Positions 30,113-35,868 of a stretch of 35,868 bases of DNA are shown here, in pieces. The position numbers were made by a program, and so were the translations under genes. Position 1 is the first letter of the stretch, and each line of letters begins with the position of its first letter. The stretch lies in the NCBI GenBank assembly GCA_023266625.1, contig JAHFPT010000038.1:1-35868 (forward strand), in the 5' to 3' direction. The notes under the pieces were generated by a model. That model did no database searches. It worked only from the letters and a program-made list of their open reading frames with translations, and had not been told where the DNA came from. This stretch comes from Novosphingobium sp. GTDB taxonomy: Bacteria > Pseudomonadota > Alphaproteobacteria > Sphingomonadales > Sphingomonadaceae.

Positions 30113-31738
30113 TTAGCGACTCGCCTCCGCCAGCAGCTTGACCAGGGCGCGCCGGTCGACTTTGGAACTAGGCAGCACCGGCAGCTCCGATGCAGCGCAA
30201 ATCAGGACGATGCGCGGCACTTTGTAACTCGCCAATGCCTTTGCCGCTGCCGCCTGGATCGCCTCGGGATCGAGATTGCATCCCGGCTCGGGCACGACCA
30301 CCGCTCCGACCACCGCCCCGCGCTGCGCATCGGGCACGCCCACCGCATGCACAGCCGCGACGCCCGGCAATTGGGCAATTACGTTTTCGACTTCGCGCGG
30401 GGAGACATTGGCGCCGTGGGCCTTGATCAGATCGTCGGCGCGGCCATGGTAGTGGATGTGGCCGTGTTTGAAGGAAATCAGGTCGCAGCTGTCATACCAG
30501 CCATCGGGGGTGAAGACATCGGCGTGTTCGCGCCACACCATGCCGAGCATCATGACGTCGCTGCGCAGATGCAGGACACCGACCTGCCCGGCGGAATCGG
30601 CATAACGGTCGCCGTCCGGCCAATGCGCCAGCACCGCGCCGTTGTCGGGATCGACGAGGCGCGCTGCGACCCCCGGCATCAGCCGTCCCAGCGAGCCGCG
30701 ATGCTCTTCAGTGAGATGCCGATCGACGATGGTGTATGGCCCGTTGGTTTCGGTCATGCCGATCGGGGTTGCCAGCAAAGAGGGATCGGACGGTTTGCGG
30801 TCAGCGGGCAAAGCCTCATAGAACAGCCCGTTGCGCATTGCGCTCCAGTCGCGGCCCGGGAAACTCGGATCGTCAGCCATTGCGCGCATGATGTGCGCCC
30901 AGGACACCACCGCCGTGGTGCGCTGCGCCTCGATGAAATCGAGCAGTTCGGCCCCGCTCTTGCGACTGGCGAGGATCGTGCCGCCGACAGTCATCAGGCA
31001 AAATGCCGTTGTCGTTAGACCGCCGACCCAGAAGAACGGCATAGAGGCAAAGGCGCGTTCGCCGGGGGTGTAATCGAAGGAAGCGGCGAGCTTCAGGCCC
31101 TGGCGGATGAAGCTGCCCTGCGAATGGATCACGCCCTTGGGCTCGGCGGTCGAGCCGGAGGTGTAGATGATTCCGGCGGGATCGCTGGGATGGACGGCGG
31201 CCTCGCAAGCCGCGAGCATTTCGGCGGTGATGGGGGAGGGGGCGGTGAGATCGATGCGTTGCGCCCAGCCGGGGCAATCGCCGCCTTCATCGCACCACAG
31301 CCAGACCATGCGCAGGAAGGGCACATCAGACAGCCGGTAGGGCGGGGTCTGCGAAGCAATCCCCGGGAAGGCCTCGGCCAGCCGCGCGGTGTAATCATGG
31401 TGGAGATATTGCCGCGGCGCGATAAGCAATTGCAGATCGGCGTGGCGCGCGATCTTGGCGATCTCGGGCGCGGTGGCAAGCGAAGGCAGTGTAATGGCGA
31501 TTGCGCCGATCTGGGCGATGCCCAGCCAGCTGATCAGGAAAGTTTCGTCGTTGGGCAGCATCACCCCGACCCGCCCGCCCTTGCCGATGCCCGCAGCCAG
31601 CAGGTGCCGCGCGAAGAGAGCGGATTTCGCCTCCAGATCGCCATAGCTGGTTGTGTAGTCGTCGAGGATCAGCACTGGACGATCCGGATGATCCGCTTTG
31701 GCATGGGCGAGTAGCGCCGGAATTGTCGGCTCGATCAC
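30113..31738 (-). CDS. AMP-forming acyl-CoA synthetase
   Basis: ANL-superfamily ligase that activates a carboxylic acid to its CoA thioester through an acyl-adenylate. The GTG start (31738-31736) overlaps the stop of the upstream acyl-CoA dehydrogenase by four bases (GTGA); the product has 541 residues. Motifs: P-loop IIYTSGSTAEPKGVIHS, MTETNGPYT, the hinge region GRADDLIKAHGANVSPREVE and the catalytic lysine in LPSSKVDRRAL. The A7 motif reads GWYDSCDL rather than GWxxTGD, retaining the Asp. The substrate is unknown; a short or hydroxylated acid is inferred from the neighbours. Confidence 0.93.
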   Translation of the reverse strand: MIEPTIPALLAHAKADHPDRPVLILDDYTTSYGDLEAKSALFARHLLAAGIGKGGRVGVMLPNDETFLISWLGIAQIGAIAITLPSLATAPEIAKIARHADLQLLIAPRQYLHHDYTARLAEAFPGIASQTPPYRLSDVPFLRMVWLWCDEGGDCPGWAQRIDLTAPSPITAEMLAACEAAVHPSDPAGIIYTSGSTAEPKGVIHSQGSFIRQGLKLAASFDYTPGERAFASMPFFWVGGLTTTAFCLMTVGGTILASRKSGAELLDFIEAQRTTAVVSWAHIMRAMADDPSFPGRDWSAMRNGLFYEALPADRKPSDPSLLATPIGMTETNGPYTIVDRHLTEEHRGSLGRLMPGVAARLVDPDNGAVLAHWPDGDRYADSAGQVGVLHLRSDVMMLGMVWREHADVFTPDGWYDSCDLISFKHGHIHYHGRADDLIKAHGANVSPREVENVIAQLPGVAAVHAVGVPDAQRGAVVGAVVVPEPGCNLDPEAIQAAAAKALASYKVPRIVLICAASELPVLPSSKVDRRALVKLLAEASR

Positions 31739-32898
31739 TTCCGGGGCAGCCGCATCAAATTCGCAATGTTGTTCTTCTGGATCGCCGAGGAGCCGCCCCA
31801 TATCGGCATCACCAGCACATCGCGGACATAGCGCTCCATGGCAAAACCATGCGCATAGCCATAGGCGCCGAGCACCTGCTGGCAGGTCAGCACGATGTCG
31901 CGCGCACTGTCGCTGACGTAGAGCTTGGCCATCGAGGTATCGACTGCGCTGGGCAGGCCGGAGTGGACTTTCCACGCCGCGCTCATCAGCATCAGGCGGC
32001 AGGCCTGGAGCTTGGTCTGCACGTCCGAGAGCATGTGGCGGATCGACTGGATGGTGCAGATCGGTGCACCGAATTGCTGGCGCTGCTGGCTGTATTCCCA
32101 GGCCTCCGCGACCGCCGCTTCGGCGACGCCGAGGGCCAGCGCGGGCGTCTCCAGCTTCTCGATCTCCAGCGCCGGTCCCGCCAGCAGCGACCAGCCCTCG
32201 TTCCACTTCGCCTCGCCGCCCAGCACATTGGCGAAGGGTACTTCGACATTGTCGAGCATGACATCGTTGGTCGGAATGCCGCGCACTCCCAAGGCTTCGA
32301 CGCGCAGCATGGTGATGCCGGGCGCATCGGTGGGGACCAGCACCATCGAGAGGTTCTTGTAGCGCGCATCGGCCGCGCCCGAGCGCACCAGCATCAGGAT
32401 GGTATCGGCGAAATTCGCGCCCGAACACCAGCGCTTGGTGCCATTGATCACCAGCGTATCGCCCTTGCGTTCGGCGCGGGTTTTGACGCTGGCGAGGTCC
32501 GCGCCGACATCTGGTTCGGACAGGCCATAGGCGAAGATGATCTCGCCCTTGGCCAACCCCGGAAGAAATCGTTGTTTTTGCTCGGGAGTTCCCTCCATCG
32601 CAATGTTGAGGCTGCCGTAGCAGGCGTTCATGATGTAGAGACCGGCCAGCGCGGTGCTGCGTTTCGCCAGCTCGAGGATGGTCACCACCATCGCCATGAC
32701 ATCGCGGCCCATGCCGCCGAATTCTTCGGGGACGGTCAGTCCGCAGACGCCGGTTTCGGCCAGCTTTACCAGCATGTCGCGCGGAATATGATCGTCGCGG
32801 TCCCACTGCGCCGCCATCTCCGGGCTCGCCTCACGCGCAATGAAGCGGCGCAAAAGGTCGCGCAGGGCTCCGGTGTCTTCGTCGTCGCTGAAATCCAC
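31735..32898 (-). CDS. Acyl-CoA dehydrogenase
   Basis: FAD-dependent acyl-CoA dehydrogenase, 387 residues. I use GTG 32898 because AGGAACAGGCGC precedes it; an ATG at 32928 would overlap the VOC gene by 17 bases. Conserved segments: FAYGLSEPDVGADLASVKT and INGTKRWCSGANFADTILM (FAD and substrate binding), YSQQRQQFGAPICTIQSIRHMLSD, and the C-terminal LGAYGYAHGFAMERYVRDV. The position of the catalytic Glu in the usual site is not certain: MPIWGGSSAIQKNNIA has Gly-Gly where many members have Ile-Tyr-Glu-Gly, so the Glu may be absent. It lies 13 bp after the VOC gene. Confidence 0.9.
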   Translation of the reverse strand: MDFSDDEDTGALRDLLRRFIAREASPEMAAQWDRDDHIPRDMLVKLAETGVCGLTVPEEFGGMGRDVMAMVVTILELAKRSTALAGLYIMNACYGSLNIAMEGTPEQKQRFLPGLAKGEIIFAYGLSEPDVGADLASVKTRAERKGDTLVINGTKRWCSGANFADTILMLVRSGAADARYKNLSMVLVPTDAPGITMLRVEALGVRGIPTNDVMLDNVEVPFANVLGGEAKWNEGWSLLAGPALEIEKLETPALALGVAEAAVAEAWEYSQQRQQFGAPICTIQSIRHMLSDVQTKLQACRLMLMSAAWKVHSGLPSAVDTSMAKLYVSDSARDIVLTCQQVLGAYGYAHGFAMERYVRDVLVMPIWGGSSAIQKNNIANLMRLPRK

Positions 32899-32911
32899 GC
32901 GCCTGTTCCTG

Positions 32912-33388
32912 TCAGTTATACGGAACATCGGCCCAATAGGCCTTGCCCGCTTCCGAGGTGAAGCGAATCAGCTCGGTATAATGGCCCAGCGTCGCGACGG
33001 TATCGGAATAGTACCACTGCATCCGGCCCGGTATCCCGCCGACCAGCGCAGGCGCGAAACCGGCGCCCTCGAACTGCGCGATCCGCGCGTTCCAGTCGGC
33101 CTCCTCGTCGATCATATAGCCGAGATGATGCAGCCGCAGACCTTCGTTGCTCTCGGGAATCCAGGCGTGATAGATCGTATCCTGCCCCGGCCTGAGATCG
33201 ACCAGCTCGATCATCGCGCCATCGACATAGGCAAAGGCGAGCGTGCGGCCCGGCGCAGTCTCGGGAAGCTGACTGACCTTCCATTTGGTCACGCCGAACT
33301 TATCGCGCATCGTCCGCATCGCGCCGTCGAGATCGCGGATGACATAGCCGAACTGGAAGAAGTCGCGGGGGAGCACGGGAATTGCCAT
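32912..33388 (-). CDS. VOC-family protein (glyoxalase/dioxygenase fold)
   Basis: A 158-residue protein with two beta-alpha-beta-beta-beta units. ATG 33388 is chosen, as GATCGAGG precedes it and the fold begins at once with FFQFGYVIRDLDGAMRTM. LRLHHLGYMIDEEADWNARI starts the second module, with H-H-L where one metal ligand would lie; MIELVDLRPGQ and HYTELIRF supply the Glu residues expected of other ligands. VOC enzymes include epimerases such as methylmalonyl-CoA epimerase, isomerases and extradiol dioxygenases. Within this cluster an epimerase on an acyl-CoA is plausible but not shown. It starts 10 bp after the SDR gene. Confidence 0.85.
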   Translation of the reverse strand: MAIPVLPRDFFQFGYVIRDLDGAMRTMRDKFGVTKWKVSQLPETAPGRTLAFAYVDGAMIELVDLRPGQDTIYHAWIPESNEGLRLHHLGYMIDEEADWNARIAQFEGAGFAPALVGGIPGRMQWYYSDTVATLGHYTELIRFTSEAGKAYWADVPYN

Positions 33389-33398
33389 GGCCTCGATC

Positions 33399-34196
33399 CT
33401 ATTCCGACGAAGCTGGCCACGCGCCAATCAGTCGCCCGCCATCGACGACAATGGTCTGCCCGGTGACAAAGCTGCCGGCGCGTGAGGCCAGATAGACGGC
33501 GGTTCCGGCAATCTCGTCCGGCTCGGCCATGCGCCGCAATGCGCTGGTGCCGGTAAGGCGCGCAAAGCTTGCTTCGTCTTGCCACAAGGCGCGCGAGAAA
33601 TCGGTGCGTACCAGCCCCGGCGCTATGCAGTTTACCCGGACATTGCCCCGGCCCCATTCCAGCGCCAGGCTGCGCGCCAGCGACTGCTCGGCGGCTTTCG
33701 ACATATTGTAGAAACCCAGCACGTCGGAGCCGATAAAGCCGCCCACCGAAGAAATCAGCATGATCGTACCATCGCCCCGCTCCGCCATTTGCGGCGCGAC
33801 GAGGTTGGCGAACCAGACGACGCTCTTGATATTGGCCGCGAAGATCTTGTCCATCGCGGCGTCGTCGAGACTTGCCACTGGACCATAGGTGGGGTTGGCC
33901 GAAGCGTTGCAGACGAGGATGTCGATCCGCCCCCATTTGGCCATCGCTGCGGCGACCAGCGCTTCGACTTCCTCACGGCGCGAGACATTGCAGGCATGGG
34001 CGAAGGCCTCGCCGCCATTGGCGTGGATGGCTGCTGCCACTTCCTCGCAGGCCTCCTGCTTGCGTGAGGATATGACCAGTTTCGCCCCATGTTCGGCCAT
34101 GCGTTCGGCAATCGCGCGGCCAATGCCACGGCTCGATCCGGTGACCACGGCGACCTTGCCGGTGAGGTCGAACAGTGGCTGGCGCGGATCAGACAT
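33399..34196 (-). CDS. Short-chain dehydrogenase/reductase (FabG-like)
   Basis: Classical NAD(P)-dependent SDR, 265 residues from ATG 34196, which overlaps the end of the kinase gene by eight bases; ATG 34202 two codons earlier is an alternative. The dinucleotide motif TGSSRGIG is at 19-26, and the active site has S149/S150 and Y163-N-M-S-K167. Interconverts a hydroxyl and a keto group on the pathway intermediate. In the lva operon of Pseudomonas, an SDR (LvaD) accompanies the kinase and dehydrogenase; this gene could play a comparable part. Confidence 0.94.
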   Translation of the reverse strand: MSDPRQPLFDLTGKVAVVTGSSRGIGRAIAERMAEHGAKLVISSRKQEACEEVAAAIHANGGEAFAHACNVSRREEVEALVAAAMAKWGRIDILVCNASANPTYGPVASLDDAAMDKIFAANIKSVVWFANLVAPQMAERGDGTIMLISSVGGFIGSDVLGFYNMSKAAEQSLARSLALEWGRGNVRVNCIAPGLVRTDFSRALWQDEASFARLTGTSALRRMAEPDEIAGTAVYLASRAGSFVTGQTIVVDGGRLIGAWPASSE

Positions 34197-35244
34197 GGTC
34201 ATGGATCAGCCTGGCCGCCGTCGCCGCGCTGTCGCGATAGCGCACCCCGGCATCGCGCGCGGTTGCATTGGCAGCGGTGCCATCGAAGCTCCGCTTGTAA
34301 ACCCCGGCGCGGATCGCGGCGCTGCGGAACAGCGAGAAGACGAGGAAATAGCGCCAGCCGGGCAGCTGCGAACGGCCAGCTTCGCGGCAATAGTGCTCGA
34401 CCATTTCGCGCTCCGACGGGATGCCGAGCGCCGCAGGGTCTTCGCCGTGGAAGCCGCGCGGATCGTCGGCAGGCAGGTGATAAGGCAGGCAGGCGAAAGC
34501 GAGATCGGCCAGCGGGTGGCCCACGGTCGCCAGCTCCCAGTCGAGCACGGCGGCGATGCGCGGGGCATCGGCGGCATAGATCACATTGTAACTGCGATAG
34601 TCGCCGTGGACGATGCAGCTTGCGTCACAGCTTGCGTCACTGGCCGGAAGGTTCGCCTCCAGCCAGGGAATGATCACATCCATGTCGGCGTTTTCTTCAA
34701 CGCGAGACGCTTTGTATTGTTTCGACAGCCGCGCCAACTGACGGGCGACATAGCCTCCCGCCCGGCCAAATTCCGCCAGCCCCACTGCGCGAAAATCGAC
34801 CCGGTGCAGCCGCGCCAGCACTGACACCAGCTCAAGACTGAGCGCCCGGCGTTCTTCGCGCGGTGCATCGCTCATGCGCGCATCGGGCAGAACGCGGCCC
34901 CCGACATGCTCCATGACGAAGAAGGCCTGGCCGATGACGCCCTCGTCTTCGCACAGCAGATGCATCCTGGGCACCGGGACGAACCCGTCAAGTGCCCGCA
35001 TCACCGCAAATTCGCGCTCGATGGCATGAGCGGAGGGCAGGAGCTCTCCCGCAGGCTTCTTGCGCAGGACGTAGCTTGCCGCAGGTGTTTCGATGCGGAA
35101 AGTGGGGTTCGACTGCCCGCCAGTGAACTGGTGGAATGCCACTGCCTCTGCATCATCGAAACCGGGCAGACGGGTGCGCAGCCAGCCGATCAGCGCCGCC
35201 TCGTCGAAGCACCCGCTGGCCAGGACCGGGGCCACCGCGCTCAT
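34189..35244 (-). CDS. APH-family phosphotransferase (ACAD10/11- or LvaA-like kinase)
   Basis: A 351-residue kinase of the aminoglycoside-phosphotransferase fold. [12 protein letters not shown] is the nucleotide-binding loop and YVLRKKP carries the lysine; the catalytic loop [13 protein letters not shown] and the metal-binding [17 protein letters not shown] are intact. In ACAD10 and ACAD11 this domain is fused to an acyl-CoA dehydrogenase and phosphorylates 4-hydroxyacyl-CoA, after which phosphate is eliminated; LvaA does the same in Pseudomonas. Here the kinase gene overlaps the preceding acyl-CoA dehydrogenase gene by four bases (ATGA), a split version of that fusion. Confidence 0.92.
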   Translation of the reverse strand: MSAVAPVLASGCFDEAALIGWLRTRLPGFDDAEAVAFHQFTGGQSNPTFRIETPAASYVLRKKPAGELLPSAHAIEREFAVMRALDGFVPVPRMHLLCEDEGVIGQAFFVMEHVGGRVLPDARMSDAPREERRALSLELVSVLARLHRVDFRAVGLAEFGRAGGYVARQLARLSKQYKASRVEENADMDVIIPWLEANLPASDASCDASCIVHGDYRSYNVIYAADAPRIAAVLDWELATVGHPLADLAFACLPYHLPADDPRGFHGEDPAALGIPSEREMVEHYCREAGRSQLPGWRYFLVFSLFRSAAIRAGVYKRSFDGTAANATARDAGVRYRDSAATAARLIHDHV

Positions 35245-35868
35245 GCGTCCGCTTCGCGATAGCGTGCCAGCTCCAGCCTGGCGATCTGGTTGCGGTGAAC
35301 CTCGTCCGGGCCGTCGACGATCCGCATCACCCGCGCCCTGGCATATTGATAGGCGAGGCCGAAATCCTCGGTCACCCCCGCCGCGCCATGCGCCTGGATC
35401 GCCCAATCGACCACTTGCCCCAACATCTTGGGTGCGGCGACCTTGATCATGCCGATTTCCTTGCGCGCTGCCTTGTTGCCCTCGCGGTCCATCTTGTCGG
35501 CGGCGTAGAGGGTCAGCAGGCGGCACTGGTCGATCATGATTCGTGCCTCGGCGATGCGTTCGTGCCAGACGCCCTGTGCGGAGAGTGGCTTGCCGAAAGC
35601 GCTGCGCGACGACAGGCGGCGGCACATCTTTTCGAGCGCCACCTCGGCCGAACCGACGATGCGCATGCAATGGTGGATGCGGCCCGGCCCCAGCCGGCCC
35701 TGCGCGATCTCGAAACCCCGCCCTTCGCCCAGCAGGATGTTGCTCGCGGGAACGCGGACATTGTCGTAACTGACCTCGGCATGGCCATAGGGTGCCTCGT
35801 CCCAGCCAAAGACGGGCAAATTGCGCTCGATGGTGACGCCGGGGGTGTCCCTGGGCACCAGGATCATC
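35241..35868 (-). CDS. Acyl-CoA dehydrogenase, C-terminal part (cut by window edge)
   Basis: The reading frame is open to the right edge; 208 or more residues of the C-terminal half are seen. [21 protein letters not shown] begins in the beta domain; [41 protein letters not shown] and [32 protein letters not shown] are acyl-CoA dehydrogenase hallmarks; [42 protein letters not shown] is the FAD-contacting end. It is the ACAD11-like type (RIHHCMR, DGPDEVH). Its stop overlaps the kinase start by four bases. The start is outside the window. Confidence 0.93.
   Translation of the reverse strand, partial: MILVPRDTPGVTIERNLPVFGWDEAPYGHAEVSYDNVRVPASNILLGEGRGFEIAQGRLGPGRIHHCMRIVGSAEVALEKMCRRLSSRSAFGKPLSAQGVWHERIAEARIMIDQCRLLTLYAADKMDREGNKAARKEIGMIKVAAPKMLGQVVDWAIQAHGAAGVTEDFGLAYQYARARVMRIVDGPDEVHRNQIARLELARYREADA

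Noticed and set aside
30113-32806. A minus-strand frame of 897 codons suggesting a fusion with the acyl-CoA synthetase
   Set aside because: The first ~355 codons are antisense or out-of-frame reading of the acyl-CoA dehydrogenase gene; a GTG at 31738 overlapping its stop is the real start.

Overview
This is about 36 kb of high-GC alphaproteobacterial chromosome, most likely from the Sphingomonadales (Erythrobacter/Novosphingobium-like). The evidence is chpT of the CtrA phosphorelay, an alphaproteobacterial rpoH, the tRNA-Leu–tig–clpP–clpX neighbourhood, a pyrB paired with a degenerate dihydroorotase, an A-type rnpB, and many short GC-rich palindromic intergenic repeats. No database search was possible; every assignment comes from motifs and context.

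Left part (1-9.0 kb): der (GTPase Der); a bacterioferritin/bacterioferritin-associated ferredoxin pair with two matching Fur-box-like sites; a Sel1-SPOR protein divergent from a tight three-gene unit (ParA-type ATPase, ribbon-helix-helix protein, TPR-SPOR lipoprotein); then the pyrB–dihydroorotase-like operon. In-frame minisatellites occur in several of these genes.

Accessory region 1 (9.0-12.4 kb): a VapBC toxin-antitoxin pair bracketed by imperfect direct repeats; a translationally coupled operon of membrane protein, small winged-helix regulator and exported alpha/beta hydrolase, with an inverted repeat lying exactly between its -35 and -10 elements; and a 390-bp gene-free stretch packed with hairpins.

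Proteostasis region (12.4-20.1 kb): sppA, tRNA-Leu(UAG), tig, clpP and clpX. An AbrB-like/Doc toxin-antitoxin pair and a secreted intradiol-dioxygenase-like lipoprotein sit between tig and clpP. A 14-codon stretch resembling the Lys/Ala-rich end of trigger factor lies just beyond the doc gene, suggesting that the cassette arrived at the 3' end of tig.

Middle right (20.1-27.7 kb): a pair of REP-like hairpins and a gene scrap, a CDF metal transporter divergent from a secreted His-rich protein, mtgA, rpoH, an RluD-type pseudouridine synthase head-to-head with a JAMM peptidase, chpT, an AmpD-like amidase and the RNase P RNA.

Right end (27.7-35.9 kb, all minus strand): a catabolic cluster of amidohydrolase, SMP-30/lactonase-like protein, acyl-CoA synthetase, acyl-CoA dehydrogenase, VOC protein, SDR, APH-type kinase and a second acyl-CoA dehydrogenase cut by the window edge. 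The last six are overlapping or nearly so. The combination of CoA ligase, APH kinase, ACAD and SDR recalls the Pseudomonas lva (levulinate/4-hydroxyacid) pathway and ACAD10/11 chemistry. With the lactonase-like protein it suggests a route for a lactone or hydroxy acid whose substrate is unknown. This is the best candidate here for an undescribed system.
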